Counted from the first letter of the stretch, positions 12,343 through 23,542 are shown. The stretch: DNA of 64,000 bases from Methylosinus trichosporium OB3b (GCF_002752655.1 NZ_CP023737.1:2318001-2382000); one strand, 5' to 3'. Numbers and translations: made by a program. Notes: generated by a model from the sequence alone, not told the origin.

Positions 12343-12731
12343 TGCTGCGCTTTCTCAATGTCGTCGCGATCGTCGCGCTGATCGGATCGGCGGTCTACGC
12401 CTATTCGATCAAATATCAGACGATCCTGCGCGCCGAGCAGATCACCAAGCTGAAGCACAAGGTGAAGGCCGAGCAGGACGCCATCGCGGTGCTGCGCGCC
12501 GAATGGTCGTTCATCACTCGTCCCGAGCGCGTGCAGGAGCTCTCCGACAAATATCTCGACCTCGAGCCGCTCGACGTCCGCCGGATCGTGACCGCCCAAT
12601 CGCTGCCGGAGAAGGCGGAGCGCGTCGATTCGATCGCCCGCAAGCTCGACGCGCTCGGGCTCGGCGGCGCGGCGACGACGCCCGCCGCCAGCGAGCCGAC
12701 GCCGACCACGCCGAAAGGAAAAGCGCGATGA
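12342..12731 (+). CDS. ftsL: Cell division protein FtsL
   Basis: A 129-residue bitopic inner-membrane protein of the FtsQBL divisome subcomplex. A single N-terminal membrane span (FLNVVAIVALIGSAVYAYSI, residues 3-22) is followed by a periplasmic coiled coil (about 30-60, beginning ILRAEQITKLKHKVKAEQ) and a Pro/Thr-rich tail. Sequence conservation in this family is low, so the call rests on topology and on its position between rsmH and ftsI. It overlaps both neighbours by 1-4 bases. Confidence 0.9.
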   Translation: MLRFLNVVAIVALIGSAVYAYSIKYQTILRAEQITKLKHKVKAEQDAIAVLRAEWSFITRPERVQELSDKYLDLEPLDVRRIVTAQSLPEKAERVDSIARKLDALGLGGAATTPAASEPTPTTPKGKAR

Positions 12732-14476
12732 CGACGCAACCGACCGCGCCGAAGCCGCGCCTGCTCTCGGCGCTGTTCACGACCTCGATCGCCAAGACAG
12801 GCGGCCGCATGCGCCTCGTCGCCGGCGGCTTTCTCTGCCTCTATCTCGGCATCGGCGCGCGCCTCGTCTATCTCGGCTTCAAGCCGGAGCCGCCGACCAT
12901 GCGCCGCGCCGCCGCCGACGCGGTCGCCGCCGCGCGCCCCGACGTGCTCGACCGCAATGGCGAGATTCTCGCGACCGATGTGAAGACCATGTCGGTGTTC
13001 GCCGAGCCGCGCCGCCTCATCGACAAGGACGAGGCGACCGAGCTGCTCACCGCCGTGCTGCCCAATGTCGACCCGCGCGAGCTGCGCGAGCGCTTGGGCT
13101 CGCGCAAGGGCTTCGTCTGGGTGAAGCGCGAGGTGACGCCGCATCAGCGCGACGAGGTGTTCCATCTCGGCCTCCCCGGCGTCGGCCTGCTGCCGGAGAA
13201 CAAGCGCGTCTATCCCGCGGGACCGATCGCCGCCCATGTGCTCGGCTATGTGAACATCGACAACGCCGGCATCGCCGGAATCGAGAAATATATCGACGGC
13301 CAGGGCCTCGCCGATCTGCACGGCTTCGGCTTCAGCGTCACGCCGGAGGATCTGCGGCCGATCTCGCTCTCCGTCGACATCAGGGCGACCCATGCGCTGC
13401 GCGACGTGCTGGCGCGCGGCGTCGAGCATTTCAAGGCCAAGGCCGGCGCGGCGGCGATCCTCGACGTCAACACGGGCGAGGTGATCGCCCTCGCCTCGCT
13501 GCCGGACTATGATCCGAACAAGCCCCCGGACATGCGCGACCAGACCTATATCAACCGCATGAATGTCGGCGTCTACGAGATGGGCTCGACCTTCAAGGCG
13601 TTGACCATCGCCATGGCGCTCGATTCCGGCAAGATCAATCTCAACTCGCGGCTCGACGCGCGCGGCGCCTTGAGCTTCGGCCGCTTCCGCATTCACGATT
13701 ATCACGCGCAGAACCGCGCGCTCACCGTGCCGGAAGTGTTCACCTATTCGTCCAACATCGGAACGGCGCGCATGGCGCTCGGCCAGGGCGTCGAGCGGCA
13801 TAAGGCGTTCCTGCGCAAGATGGGCCAGCTCAGCCGCATGCGCACCGAGCTGCCCGAGAGCGCCGAGCCGATCGTGCCGCGGAACTGGGGCGAGCTCAAC
13901 ACCATGACCATCGCCTTCGGCCATGGTCTCGCCGTCGCGCCGCTGCAGGCGATGATGGCCGTCGGCGCCTTGATGAACGGCGGCTATCTCATCACCCCGA
14001 CCTTTCTGAAGCGCAGCGAAGCCGAGGCCAAGAAGGACGCGCCGCAGGTGGTGAAGGCCGAGACCAGCGAGGCCATGCGCTATCTGATGCGGCTCAACGC
14101 CGAGATCGGCACGGCCAAGAAGGTCGACGTCGAGGGCTATTACGTCGGCGGCAAGACCGGCACGGCCGAAAAGGTCGTCGGTAAGCATTATTCGAAGAAT
14201 CGCCTGTTCACCACATTCATGGCCGTGGCGCCGTCCGACAAGCCGAAATATCTGTTCCTCACCATCATGGACGAGCCGCAGGGGCTGCCCGAGACCCACG
14301 GCTACGCCACCGCCGCCTATAATTCCGGCGCGGTGACGGCGCAGATCATCGAGCGCACGGGGCCGATCCTCGGCCTGCCGCCGCGCTTCGAGGCGCCGCA
14401 GCAGCCGTTCCCGCTCCTGGCCAAGCTCGGCTACACCCGCGCCAACACGCCGGCGACCGGCGGCGGAGGACATTGA
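12728..14476 (+). CDS. ftsI: Peptidoglycan transpeptidase FtsI (PBP3)
   Basis: A 582-residue septal class B penicillin-binding protein that crosslinks peptidoglycan at the division site. It has one N-terminal membrane anchor (about 28-48), a dimerisation/PBP domain (about 65-220) beginning RPDVLDRNGEILAT, and a transpeptidase domain with all three motifs: SxxK at Ser287 (GSTFK), SxN as SSN about 50 residues later (TYSSNIGT), and KTG at about 476 (GGKTGTAEK). The ATG at 12728 overlaps the ftsL stop. A large upstream extension of the frame lies inside ftsL and is not used. Confidence 0.96.
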   Translation: MTTQPTAPKPRLLSALFTTSIAKTGGRMRLVAGGFLCLYLGIGARLVYLGFKPEPPTMRRAAADAVAAARPDVLDRNGEILATDVKTMSVFAEPRRLIDKDEATELLTAVLPNVDPRELRERLGSRKGFVWVKREVTPHQRDEVFHLGLPGVGLLPENKRVYPAGPIAAHVLGYVNIDNAGIAGIEKYIDGQGLADLHGFGFSVTPEDLRPISLSVDIRATHALRDVLARGVEHFKAKAGAAAILDVNTGEVIALASLPDYDPNKPPDMRDQTYINRMNVGVYEMGSTFKALTIAMALDSGKINLNSRLDARGALSFGRFRIHDYHAQNRALTVPEVFTYSSNIGTARMALGQGVERHKAFLRKMGQLSRMRTELPESAEPIVPRNWGELNTMTIAFGHGLAVAPLQAMMAVGALMNGGYLITPTFLKRSEAEAKKDAPQVVKAETSEAMRYLMRLNAEIGTAKKVDVEGYYVGGKTGTAEKVVGKHYSKNRLFTTFMAVAPSDKPKYLFLTIMDEPQGLPETHGYATAAYNSGAVTAQIIERTGPILGLPPRFEAPQQPFPLLAKLGYTRANTPATGGGGH

Positions 14477-15928
14477 ATGAAGCTCTCGCAGCTGCTCGGC
14501 GAAGCGGCGACGGCCGGGCTCGGCGATCTCGACATCGCCGGCGTCACGGCCGACAGCCGCGAGGTCCGGACCGGCTACGCTTTCTTCGCCGTGCCGGGAC
14601 ATGCTGGCGACGGCCTCGGCTACGCCGCCGACGCGCGCGCGCGCGGGGCGAGCGTCGTCGTCGCGCCGCGCGCGGCGGAGGTCAGCCTGCCGCTCGTCGT
14701 CGTTCCCGACGTGCGCGCCTCGCTCGCCCATGCGGCGGCGCGATTCTATCCGCGCCAGCCGCGGATCGTCGCCGCCGTCACCGGCACCAGCGGCAAGAGC
14801 TCGGTCGTCGATTTCCTGCGCCAGATTTGGATCGCGCTCGGCCGCGAGGCCGCCTCGCTCGGCACCATCGGCCTCATCGACAAGAGCGGCGCGCATTATG
14901 GCGCGCTGACGACGCCCGGTCCCGTCGCGCTGCATCAGACTCTCGACGAGCTCTGCGCAGGCGGCGTCACGCATCTCGCGATGGAAGCCTCCTCGCTCGG
15001 CATAGACCAGCGCCGGCTCGACGGCGTGCGGCTCTGCGTCGGCGCCTTCACCAATTTCTCGCGGGACCATCTCGATCATCACCGCGATCTCGAGGAGTAT
15101 TTCGCCGCCAAGATGCGCTTGTTCGACACGCTGCTGCAGACGGGACAGACCGCGGTGATCGACGCCGACAGCGCGGTCGCGGAGCGGGTCGCGGCGGTCT
15201 GCGCGGCCCGCGGCCTCGCGCTCTTCGATGTCGGCGCGAAGGGCCGCGCGATCGAGCTGCTGTCTGTGGCGCCGAGCGCGCTCGCGACACGCCTGACGCT
15301 GCGCCATGCGGGCGAGACCTATGACGTCGATCTTCCGCTCGCCGGCGGTTTTCAAATCTCCAATGCGCTCGTTTCCGCCGGCATGGCGATCGCGAGCGGC
15401 GAAGCGCCGGGCCGCGTCTTCGCCGCGCTCGCGAGCCTGCGCGGCGCGCCGGGGCGGCTCGAATTGATCGGCCAGCGCGACGGCGCGCCGGTGTTCGTCG
15501 ATTATGCGCATAAGCCCGACGCGCTCGACAAGGTGCTGGCGACGGCGCGCGAATTGGCCAAGGGCCGGCTCGTCGTCGTGTTCGGCGCCGGCGGCGACCG
15601 CGACAAGGGCAAGCGGCCGCTCATGGGCGAGATCGCCGCGCGCGCCGCCGACATCGTCGTCGTCACCGACGATAATCCACGCAGCGAGGAGCCAGCGATG
15701 ATCCGCGCCGCCATTGTCGCCGCCGCGCGCGCGGCGGGGAGCGCGCAGATTCACGAGATCGGCGATCGTCGCGCGGCGATCGAGACGGCGATTTCCTGGC
15801 TGCGCGACGGCGACGCCTTGATCGTCGCCGGCAAGGGCCATGAATCGGGCCAGATCATCGGCGATCAGGTCCTCCCCTTTTCGGATCGGGCCGTCGTCGA
15901 GGCGGCGTTGCGAGGCAAGGCCGAATGA
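14477..15928 (+). CDS. murE: UDP-MurNAc-tripeptide synthetase MurE
   Basis: A 483-residue cytoplasmic ligase that adds meso-diaminopimelate to UDP-MurNAc-L-Ala-D-Glu. The Mur ligase ATP loop is TGTSGKSS (about 101-108), and the lysine-carbamylation region and NFSRDHLDHH motif follow. The DNPRSEEP motif (about 398-405) is the signature for diaminopimelate rather than lysine specificity. The ATG directly follows the ftsI stop. It ends with a four-base overlap into murF. Confidence 0.96.
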   Translation: MKLSQLLGEAATAGLGDLDIAGVTADSREVRTGYAFFAVPGHAGDGLGYAADARARGASVVVAPRAAEVSLPLVVVPDVRASLAHAAARFYPRQPRIVAAVTGTSGKSSVVDFLRQIWIALGREAASLGTIGLIDKSGAHYGALTTPGPVALHQTLDELCAGGVTHLAMEASSLGIDQRRLDGVRLCVGAFTNFSRDHLDHHRDLEEYFAAKMRLFDTLLQTGQTAVIDADSAVAERVAAVCAARGLALFDVGAKGRAIELLSVAPSALATRLTLRHAGETYDVDLPLAGGFQISNALVSAGMAIASGEAPGRVFAALASLRGAPGRLELIGQRDGAPVFVDYAHKPDALDKVLATARELAKGRLVVVFGAGGDRDKGKRPLMGEIAARAADIVVVTDDNPRSEEPAMIRAAIVAAARAAGSAQIHEIGDRRAAIETAISWLRDGDALIVAGKGHESGQIIGDQVLPFSDRAVVEAALRGKAE

Positions 15929-17349
15929 AAGCAGAATCCCTATGGTCGGGGCTCGGATTGGTCGGAGCGCTGCGCGCGCGCGTCAGCGGCGGCCTGCCGC
16001 GCGACGCGTCCGGAATCTCGATCGACACGCGCACGCTCGCGCCGGGCGACCTCTTCTTCGCGATCAAGGGCGAAGCGCGCGACGGCCATGACTTCGTGGC
16101 CGCCGCCTTCGAGCGCGGCGCCGCCGGCGCCGTCGTCGACGAGGCCCATGCGGGAGCGCTCGCCGGGCGCGCGCCGCTCTATGTCGTCAAGGACGTGCAG
16201 GAGTCGCTGGAGCGTCTCGGCGCGCGCGCGCGCGAGCGCTCCGCCGCTTATGTCGTCGGCGTCACCGGCTCCGTCGGCAAGACTTCGACGAAGGAAATGG
16301 CCGCCGCCGTGCTGTCGCGCTTCGGCGCCGCGCACGCCTCCGCCGCATCCTACAATAATCAATGGGGCGTGCCGCTGTCGCTGGCGCGCATGCCGGCGGC
16401 GACGCGCTTCGGCGTGTTCGAGATCGGCATGAATCACGCCGGCGAGATCGCTGCGCTCGCGCCGCTGGTCGAGCCGCATGTCGCGCTGGTGACGCGCGTC
16501 GCGCCGGTGCATCTCGAGCATTTCGCCTGCCTAGAGGCGATCGCCGACGCCAAGTCGGAAATCTTCTCCGGCGTCGTCGACGGCGGCGTCGCCATACTCA
16601 ATCGCGACGACGAGACCTTCGAGCGCATGCTCGAGGCCGCCGCCGCCTCGCGCGCCGCGCATGTGTTCGGCTTCGGCGTGTCCGAAGGCGCGCAGGCGCG
16701 GCTGCTCTCCTATGATCCGCGCGAGAACAGCGTCGAGGCCGATATTTTCGGGCGCCGGCTGCGCTATCGCATCGGCGCGCCGGGACGCCATTTCGCGCTC
16801 AACTCGCTCGCCGTTCTGACCATCGCCCATGTGCTCGATCTCGATCTCGCGCAAGCCTCGGCGGCGCTCGCGGAATTCGCGCCGCCCAAGGGTCGCGGAA
16901 GGCGCGAGCAGCTGCCCGCCGGCGCCGTGCCGCTGACCTTGATCGACGAGAGCTACAACGCCAATCCGACCTCGATGCGCGCCGCGCTCGAGCTGCTCGG
17001 CGCCGAGCGGCCGATCGGCCGGCGCGTCGCCGTGCTCGGCGACATGCTGGAGCTCGGACCGAGCGCCGCCGAATTGCACGCCGAGCTGGCGTCCGATCTG
17101 GAGGCGGCGGGCGTCGATCTTCTCTTCACCGCCGGACCGCTGATGGCGCGGCTCTATTACGCCGCGCCCGAGCGAATGCGCGGCGCGCATCGCGCCACGG
17201 CGCGCGAGCTCGAGGAGGCAGTGCTCGATTCGCTCGGCGCCGGCGACGTTGTGATGATCAAAGGCTCGAACGGCTCGCGCATGACGCGGATCGTCGAAGC
17301 GATAAGGACGAAATTCGCTCCCGCGTCGGATGGCGCGACCGAGCAGTAG
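15925..17349 (+). CDS. murF: UDP-MurNAc-tripeptide--D-Ala-D-Ala ligase MurF
   Basis: A 474-residue Mur ligase that joins D-Ala-D-Ala to UDP-MurNAc-tripeptide and completes the pentapeptide precursor. Visible motifs are the N-terminal [18 protein letters not shown], the ATP loop [11 protein letters not shown] (about 112-122), the stretch starting [22 protein letters not shown] and [11 protein letters not shown]. The dipeptide substrate comes from the ddl product later in the cluster. It overlaps murE by four bases, and mraY follows 11 bases on. Confidence 0.96.
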   Translation: MKAESLWSGLGLVGALRARVSGGLPRDASGISIDTRTLAPGDLFFAIKGEARDGHDFVAAAFERGAAGAVVDEAHAGALAGRAPLYVVKDVQESLERLGARARERSAAYVVGVTGSVGKTSTKEMAAAVLSRFGAAHASAASYNNQWGVPLSLARMPAATRFGVFEIGMNHAGEIAALAPLVEPHVALVTRVAPVHLEHFACLEAIADAKSEIFSGVVDGGVAILNRDDETFERMLEAAAASRAAHVFGFGVSEGAQARLLSYDPRENSVEADIFGRRLRYRIGAPGRHFALNSLAVLTIAHVLDLDLAQASAALAEFAPPKGRGRREQLPAGAVPLTLIDESYNANPTSMRAALELLGAERPIGRRVAVLGDMLELGPSAAELHAELASDLEAAGVDLLFTAGPLMARLYYAAPERMRGAHRATARELEEAVLDSLGAGDVVMIKGSNGSRMTRIVEAIRTKFAPASDGATEQ

Positions 17350-17360
17350 AGGACGATTCT

Positions 17361-18443
17361 ATGCTGACGCTGCTCGCGGACTTCTCCAATCTCTTCAGTC
17401 CGCTCAATCTCTTCCGCTACATCACCTTCCGCGCCGCCGGCGCGGCGGCGACGGCGCTCGCCTTCGTCTTCTTCTTCGGCCCCAGCATCATCGCGGCGCT
17501 GCGCATCAAGCAGGGCAAGGGCCAGCCGATCCGCGAGGACGGGCCGGCGAGCCATCTGCTCACCAAGAAGGGCACGCCGACCATGGGCGGCCTGATGATC
17601 CTCTCGGGTCTTCTCGTCGCCACTCTTCTATGGGCCAATCTGAAGAATCCCTATGTGTGGATCGTCATTCTCGTCACCGCCTGCTTCGGCGCCATCGGCT
17701 TCTATGACGATTATCTGAAGGTGACGAAACAGTCGCACAAGGGCTTTTCCGGCAAAGCGCGGCTCGCGCTCGAATTCCTCGTCGCGGCGCTCGCCTGCTA
17801 TGCGCTGACGCGCATCGGCGGCGAGAACATGTCGAAGCTCGCGCTGCCGATGGCGAAGGGATTCGCCTTCTCGCTCGGCTGGTTCTTTCTCGGCTTCGGC
17901 GCCTTCGTCGTCGTCGCGGCCGGCAATTGCGTCAATCTCACCGACGGGCTCGACGGCCTCGCCATCGTGCCGTCGATGATCGCCGCGGCGGCCTTCGCCA
18001 TCATCGCCTATCTCGCCGGCAATTCGATCTTCTCCGATTATCTCGGCATCAACCATATCGCCGGCACCGGCGAGCTCACCATCGTCTGCGCCGCGGTGAT
18101 CGGCGCGGGGCTCGGCTTTCTATGGTTCAACGCGCCGCCGGCGCAGATCTTCATGGGCGACACCGGCTCGCTGGCGCTCGGCGGCCTGCTCGGCGCCATC
18201 GCCGTCGCCATTAAGCAAGAGTTCGTGCTCGTCATCATCGGCGGCCTGTTCGTGCTCGAGGGCGCCTCGGTGATCGTGCAGGTCGCGTCGTTCAAGCTCA
18301 CCGGCAAGCGCGTGTTCCGCATGGCGCCGATCCATCATCATTTCGAGCAGATGGGCTGGACCGAGCCGCAGATCGTCATCCGCTTCTGGATCATCTCCTT
18401 CGTGCTGGCCCTCATCGGCCTCTCGACCCTGAAGCTGAGGTGA
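17361..18443 (+). CDS. mraY: Phospho-MurNAc-pentapeptide translocase MraY
   Basis: A 360-residue inner-membrane enzyme with about ten membrane spans that transfers phospho-MurNAc-pentapeptide to undecaprenyl phosphate, forming lipid I. The family signatures are [13 protein letters not shown] (about 69-81), [11 protein letters not shown] with its catalytic Asp pair, [13 protein letters not shown], and [12 protein letters not shown]. The end [20 protein letters not shown] is characteristic. The length equals that of the E. coli protein. Confidence 0.97.
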   Translation: MLTLLADFSNLFSPLNLFRYITFRAAGAAATALAFVFFFGPSIIAALRIKQGKGQPIREDGPASHLLTKKGTPTMGGLMILSGLLVATLLWANLKNPYVWIVILVTACFGAIGFYDDYLKVTKQSHKGFSGKARLALEFLVAALACYALTRIGGENMSKLALPMAKGFAFSLGWFFLGFGAFVVVAAGNCVNLTDGLDGLAIVPSMIAAAAFAIIAYLAGNSIFSDYLGINHIAGTGELTIVCAAVIGAGLGFLWFNAPPAQIFMGDTGSLALGGLLGAIAVAIKQEFVLVIIGGLFVLEGASVIVQVASFKLTGKRVFRMAPIHHHFEQMGWTEPQIVIRFWIISFVLALIGLSTLKLR

Positions 18444-18446
18444 GCG

Positions 18447-19868
18447 ATGACGCCGGTCACGACATTCGCGCATCGCAGCGTCGCTCTGTTTGGCCTCGGC
18501 GGCTCCGGCCTCTCGACCGCGCGCGCGCTGATCGCCGGCGGCGCCAGCGTCGCCGCCTGGGACGATAGCGAGGCCGGCCGCGCCAAGGCGGAGGCGCAAG
18601 GCGTCACGCTCGTCGATCTGACGAGCGCCGATTGGTCGGCTTTCGACGCGCTGATTCTCTCGCCCGGCGTTCCGCTCACGCATCCGAAGCCGCATTGGAC
18701 CGTGGAGCGGGCGCATGAAGCGCAGATCGAGATCATCGGCGACATCGAGCTCTTCTGCCGCGAGCGCGAGCGACATGCGCCAGGCGCGACCTTCATCGCC
18801 ATCACCGGCACCAATGGCAAATCGACGACGACGGCGCTGATCGCGCATATTCTGCGCCGCGCCGGCAAGGATGTGCAGCTCGGCGGCAATATCGGCACGC
18901 CGATCCTCGATCTCGAGCCGCCGTCGGAGGAGCGCATTCACGTCATCGAATGCTCGTCCTTCCAGATCGATCTGACGCCCTCGCTGGCGCCGACGATCGG
19001 CATTCTGATCAATCTGACGCCCGACCACATCGACCGTCACGGCACGATGGACGATTACGCGGCGGTGAAGGAGCGGCTCGTCGATGGCGCCGACATCGCG
19101 CTCATCGGCGTCGACGACGTCTATTGCCATGCGATCGGCGCGCGGCTGACGCAGGCGCATTGCGAGGGCCAGCGCGTCATTCCCGTCTCGGCGACGCGCG
19201 CGCTCGACTGGGGTTTCTACATCGAGAGCGGCAAGGTGATCTATCGCCAATCCGGCCATGGACCGGAGGAGGCGGAGACGCTCGGCGACCTTGGCGATGC
19301 GCGAGCGCTGCGCGGCGCGCATAATGCGCAGAATGCGGCTTTCGCCGCCGCCGCGGTCTGGCACTGTGGCCTCAACTGCGAGGAGATCGCCGATGGGCTC
19401 GCCGATTATCCCGGCCTCCCGCATCGCATGGAGGAGGTCGGCCGGCGCGGCCGCGTCCTCTTCATCAATGATTCGAAGGCGACCAACGCCGACGCCGCCG
19501 AAAAGGCGCTGCTCTCTTTCGACGACATTTTCTGGATCGCCGGCGGCAAGGCCAAGGAAGGCGGCATAAAGCCGCTGCGTCCCTTGTTTCCGCTCATCCG
19601 CAAGGCCTATCTGATCGGCGCGGCGGCGCAGGATTTCGCGCGCACGCTGGAGGGCGCCGTCGCTTTCGAGCAATGCGGAACGCTCGATCGCGCGCTCGCC
19701 CGCGCGGCCGAGGAGGCGGCGCTGAGCGACGCGCGCGAGCCGGTCGTGCTGCTGTCGCCGGCTTGCGCCTCTTACGACCAATTCGCCAATTTCGAAGCGC
19801 GCGGCGACGCCTTTCGCCGCCTCGCGCAGGAACTGCACGCCACTCGAGACGCCGGGGAAACGCCATGA
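18447..19868 (+). CDS. murD: UDP-MurNAc-L-Ala--D-Glu ligase MurD
   Basis: A 473-residue cytoplasmic ligase that adds D-glutamate to UDP-MurNAc-L-alanine. An N-terminal Rossmann-like domain opens with VALFGLGGSGLSTARAL. The ATP loop is TGTNGKSTTT (about 119-128), followed by ECSSFQID, NLTPDHIDRHG and NDSKATNADA, all MurD-type. The D-Glu substrate is made by MurI, encoded upstream at 9437. It starts three bases after mraY and overlaps ftsW by four bases. Confidence 0.96.
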   Translation: MTPVTTFAHRSVALFGLGGSGLSTARALIAGGASVAAWDDSEAGRAKAEAQGVTLVDLTSADWSAFDALILSPGVPLTHPKPHWTVERAHEAQIEIIGDIELFCRERERHAPGATFIAITGTNGKSTTTALIAHILRRAGKDVQLGGNIGTPILDLEPPSEERIHVIECSSFQIDLTPSLAPTIGILINLTPDHIDRHGTMDDYAAVKERLVDGADIALIGVDDVYCHAIGARLTQAHCEGQRVIPVSATRALDWGFYIESGKVIYRQSGHGPEEAETLGDLGDARALRGAHNAQNAAFAAAAVWHCGLNCEEIADGLADYPGLPHRMEEVGRRGRVLFINDSKATNADAAEKALLSFDDIFWIAGGKAKEGGIKPLRPLFPLIRKAYLIGAAAQDFARTLEGAVAFEQCGTLDRALARAAEEAALSDAREPVVLLSPACASYDQFANFEARGDAFRRLAQELHATRDAGETP

Positions 19869-21013
19869 TCTCGCGCGCGGAGCGCACCACTTTTTCCGAT
19901 TGGGCCTGGACCATCGATCATTGGCTGCTCGCCAGCATCGCGCTGCTGATCGTCGCCGGCCTGGTCTTCTCGATGGCCGGCAGCCCGGCGGTCGCCGAAC
20001 GACTGCATCTCTCCACCTTTCACTTCGTCAATCGGCAGGTGATGTATCTCGCGCCGGCGCTCGTCGTGATGATCGGCGTCTCCTTCCTTTCGCCGCGCCA
20101 TGTGCGGCGCGCCGCGCTGGCGCTGTGGATCGTCGCGCTCGCCCTCGTCGTCGCCACCTTGTTCTTCGGCCAGGAGGTGAAGGGCGCCCGGCGCTGGATC
20201 TTCGGCGTGCAACCCTCCGAATTCTTGAAGCCCGCCTTCGTCGTCGTCGCCGCCTGGGCGTTCTCGGAAGGGGCGAAGCGCAAGGATGTGCCGGGCAGCG
20301 TGCTGGCCATCGGCCTGCTGCCCGTCACCATCGCGCCGCTGGTGCTGCAGCCCGACATCGGCCAGACCATGCTGATCTCGCTGGTCTGGGCGGGCCTTTT
20401 GTTCATGGCCGGCATTCATTGGTTCTGGATCGTCGGCGTCGGCGGCGCAGGTCTCATGGGCGCGGTGGCGGCCTATAAATTCCTGCCGCATGTGCATGCG
20501 CGCGTCACCCGCTTTCTGGAGCCGCAGGCGACCGGCCAGGGCGTCGCCGACACGTTTCAGGCCGACACCGCGCTCGACAGCTTCATCGGCGGCTCCTGGC
20601 TCGGCAAGGGACCGGGCGAAGGCACGATGAAGCGCATCCTTCCCGACGCGCATACCGACTTCATCTTCGCCGTCATCGGCGAGGAGTTCGGCGTCATCGT
20701 CTGCATGGCGCTCGCCGCCGTCTTCGCCTTCATCGTGCTGCGCGGCCTGCTCTCGGCGGCGCGCAACGAGGACGCCTTCTGCGGCTTCGCCACAGCGGGG
20801 CTCGTGATGCTGTTCGGCCTGCAGAGCTGCATCAATATGGCGGTCAATCTGCAATTGATGCCGGCCAAGGGCATGACGCTGCCCTTCGTCTCCTATGGCG
20901 GATCGTCGCTGATCTCGCTCGCGCTCGGCATGGGCTTTCTGCTCGCGGTCACGCGCAGGCGCCCGAACATAGAAGCCGCGTCCGGCTTCTCCGCCGCGGG
21001 AGCGACGGCGTGA
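19865..21013 (+). CDS. ftsW: Septal peptidoglycan glycosyltransferase FtsW
   Basis: A 382-residue SEDS-family membrane protein with about ten spans that polymerises lipid II at the septum together with FtsI. SEDS motifs seen include GARRWIFGVQPSEFLKPAFV, LQPDIGQTMLIS, DAHTDFIFAVIGEEFG (with the catalytic Asp region) and FVSYGGSSLISLALGMGFLL. The N-terminal lead is short and charged. The ATG at 19865 overlaps the murD stop, and the frame upstream of it lies inside murD. Confidence 0.95.
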   Translation: MISRAERTTFSDWAWTIDHWLLASIALLIVAGLVFSMAGSPAVAERLHLSTFHFVNRQVMYLAPALVVMIGVSFLSPRHVRRAALALWIVALALVVATLFFGQEVKGARRWIFGVQPSEFLKPAFVVVAAWAFSEGAKRKDVPGSVLAIGLLPVTIAPLVLQPDIGQTMLISLVWAGLLFMAGIHWFWIVGVGGAGLMGAVAAYKFLPHVHARVTRFLEPQATGQGVADTFQADTALDSFIGGSWLGKGPGEGTMKRILPDAHTDFIFAVIGEEFGVIVCMALAAVFAFIVLRGLLSAARNEDAFCGFATAGLVMLFGLQSCINMAVNLQLMPAKGMTLPFVSYGGSSLISLALGMGFLLAVTRRRPNIEAASGFSAAGATA

Positions 21014-22110
21014 CGCGCCCCGTGCTTCTCGCCGCCGGCGGCACTGGCGGCCATTTGTTCCCGGCGCAAGCGCTGGCCCATGCGCTGGGCGCGCGCGGCG
21101 TTCCGGTCGAGCTCGTCACCGATGAGCGCGCGCTACGCTATGGCGGCGAATTTCCGGCGCGCGCCATGCACACGATCTCCGCGGCGACTCCGCGCGGCGG
21201 CTCGGCGATCGACAAGGCGCGCGCCGTCGCGCTGCTCGGCCTCGGAACCTTGCAGGCGCTGCGTCATCTCTTGCGTATGCGCCCCCGCGCGGTGGTCGGC
21301 TTCGGCGGCTATCCGAGCGTTCCGCCGCTGTTCGCGGCGACGCTGCTGCGCATTCCGACCGTGCTGCACGAGGCCAATGCGGTGATGGGCCGCGCCAATG
21401 GCTTTCTGGCGCAGCGCGTCGACGCCATAGCGGCAGGCTTTCCGCTCGCCGGCGCGCCGGCGGCGCTCGCCGGAAAAATCACCGTCACCGGCAATCCGCT
21501 GCGCCCCGCCGCGCTGGCGGCGGCGCAGCGTCCCTATCCGGATTTCGCCGATGGCAAATTGCGGCTGCTCGTCACCGGCGGCTCGCAGGGCGCGCGCATC
21601 ATGGCCGACATCGCGCCGCCCGCGCTGGAGCTGCTGCCGCAGGAATTGCGCGAGCGCATCGAGCTGACGCAGCAGACGCGCGAGGAAGATCTCGCGCGCG
21701 TCGCGACCGCTCATGCACGCGCCGGAATCGTCTCGCAGATCGCGCCCTTCTTCGCCGATCTTCCCGAGCGCATCGCCGCCGCGCATCTCGTCGTCGCGCG
21801 CGCCGGCGCCTCCACCGTCACCGAGCTCGCGGTCATCGGCCGGCCGAGCATTCTGGTGCCGCTGCCGCATGCGCTCGATCAGGATCAGGCGGCCAACGCC
21901 GCCGTGCTCGCGGAGGCGGGCGCGGCGGAGGTCGTCGCGCAAAAAGATTTCACGCCGCAATGGCTCGCCGCGCGCATCGCCGATCTGTTCGCGCATCCCG
22001 AGCTGCTTGCGGAACGCGCGCGAGCCGCGCGCGCGGTCGGCGTCGCCGATGCGGCCGAGCGGCTCGCCGATCTCGTGCTGGCCTTGCCCGAGCGAAGGAG
22101 CGCAAGATGA
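21010..22110 (+). CDS. murG: Lipid II synthase MurG
   Basis: A 366-residue membrane-associated GT28 glycosyltransferase that adds GlcNAc to lipid I to give lipid II. The N-terminal loop is [17 protein letters not shown], and the second G-loop [14 protein letters not shown] and [11 protein letters not shown] follow. The UDP-GlcNAc-binding region includes [11 protein letters not shown] and [17 protein letters not shown]. The start is GTG, overlapping the ftsW stop (GTGA). The stop overlaps the murC start (ATGA). Confidence 0.96.
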   Translation: MTRPVLLAAGGTGGHLFPAQALAHALGARGVPVELVTDERALRYGGEFPARAMHTISAATPRGGSAIDKARAVALLGLGTLQALRHLLRMRPRAVVGFGGYPSVPPLFAATLLRIPTVLHEANAVMGRANGFLAQRVDAIAAGFPLAGAPAALAGKITVTGNPLRPAALAAAQRPYPDFADGKLRLLVTGGSQGARIMADIAPPALELLPQELRERIELTQQTREEDLARVATAHARAGIVSQIAPFFADLPERIAAAHLVVARAGASTVTELAVIGRPSILVPLPHALDQDQAANAAVLAEAGAAEVVAQKDFTPQWLAARIADLFAHPELLAERARAARAVGVADAAERLADLVLALPERRSAR

Positions 22111-23513
22111 GATTGCCGGCGAAGCTCGGCCCCATTCATTTCATCGGCCTCGGCGGCATCGGCATGTCCGGCGTCGCCGAGATTCTGCTCGCGCGCGGCT
22201 ATGACGTGCAAGGCACGGACGCCGCCGACGGCGCCAATCTGCAACGCCTTTCCGCCAAGGGCGCGCGCGTGCATGTAGGCCACGACGCGCAATGGCTCGG
22301 CGACGCCGCCGTCGTCGTGGCGTCGAGCGCGATCAAGCGCGACAATCCCGAGATCGCCGAGGCGCGCCGGCGCCGGCTGCCCGTGGTGAAGCGTGCGGAA
22401 ATGCTCGCCGAGCTGATGCGCGACAAGCGCTGCGTCGCCGTCGCCGGAACGCATGGCAAGACGACGACGACCTCGCTGGTCGCGACATTGCTCGACGCCG
22501 GCGGCCTGGATCCAACCGTGGTCAATGGCGGCATCATCAACGCCTACGGAACAAATGCGCGTCCCGGCGCCGGCGAATGGATGGTGGTCGAGGCCGACGA
22601 GAGCGACGGCACGTTTTTGAAATTGCCCGCGGAGATCGCCATCGTCACCAATGTCGATCCCGAGCATCTCGATCATTTCGGCGACTTCGACGCCGTGAAG
22701 CGCGGCTTTCGCAGCTTCATCGACAATCTCCCGTTCTACGGCTTCGCGGCCGTGTGCATTGATCATCCGACCGCGCGCGAGATCATCGGCGAGATCGAGG
22801 ATCGGCGCGTCATCTCTTATGGCGAGGACGAGCGCGCCGAAGCGCGTCTCGTCGATCTCGATCTCGAGGGCGGAGTCGGACGATTTGCAGTGCTCATCCG
22901 CGACCGCGACACGGGCGTCGAGACACGCATCGATCGACTCGTGTTGCCGGCCGCAGGGCGGCACAATGCGCTCAACGCCACGGCGGCGATCGCGGTGGCG
23001 CATCGCCTCGGCGTCTCTCTGAACGACATTCGCAGCGGGCTCGCTGGCTTTGCGGGCGTGAAGCGGCGCTTCACCAAGACGGGCGAGTGGAACGGCGTAT
23101 CGATCTTCGACGATTACGGACATCATCCGGTCGAGATCGCCGCCGTGCTGCGCGCCGCCCGCGCCTCGACCAAGGGCCGGGTGATCGCGATCATGCAGCC
23201 GCATCGCTACACGCGGCTGCAATCTCTGTTCAGTGAGTTCGCCGGCTGTTTCGCCGACGCCGATGTGACGCTGATCGCCGATGTCTATCCGGCCGGCGAG
23301 GCGAAGATCGCCGGCGTCGACGGCGCCGCATTGGCGCGCGCGGCGCAGGAGCAGGGACACGCGGATGCGCGGGCGCTGGGCTCGTCGAACGAATTGCCGC
23401 AGCTCATCGCAAAGATCGCGGCGCCTGGCGATTATGTGGTGTTCCTCGGCGCGGGCGACATAACGAAGTGGGCCTATGCGCTGCCCGGTCAGCTCGCGGA
23501 GCTGTCGCGATGA
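22107..23513 (+). CDS. murC: UDP-MurNAc--L-alanine ligase MurC
   Basis: A 468-residue cytoplasmic ligase that starts the stem peptide by adding L-alanine to UDP-MurNAc. The N-terminal [16 protein letters not shown] is the MurC Rossmann signature. The ATP loop is [15 protein letters not shown] (about 112-126), followed by [21 protein letters not shown] and [11 protein letters not shown]. The start at 22107 overlaps the murG stop; the upstream part of the frame lies in murG. A palindromic repeat separates it from murB. Confidence 0.96.
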   Translation: MRLPAKLGPIHFIGLGGIGMSGVAEILLARGYDVQGTDAADGANLQRLSAKGARVHVGHDAQWLGDAAVVVASSAIKRDNPEIAEARRRRLPVVKRAEMLAELMRDKRCVAVAGTHGKTTTTSLVATLLDAGGLDPTVVNGGIINAYGTNARPGAGEWMVVEADESDGTFLKLPAEIAIVTNVDPEHLDHFGDFDAVKRGFRSFIDNLPFYGFAAVCIDHPTAREIIGEIEDRRVISYGEDERAEARLVDLDLEGGVGRFAVLIRDRDTGVETRIDRLVLPAAGRHNALNATAAIAVAHRLGVSLNDIRSGLAGFAGVKRRFTKTGEWNGVSIFDDYGHHPVEIAAVLRAARASTKGRVIAIMQPHRYTRLQSLFSEFAGCFADADVTLIADVYPAGEAKIAGVDGAALARAAQEQGHADARALGSSNELPQLIAKIAAPGDYVVFLGAGDITKWAYALPGQLAELSR

Positions 23514-23542
23514 TGATTGCGCACACTCTCAGAGCGCGCAGC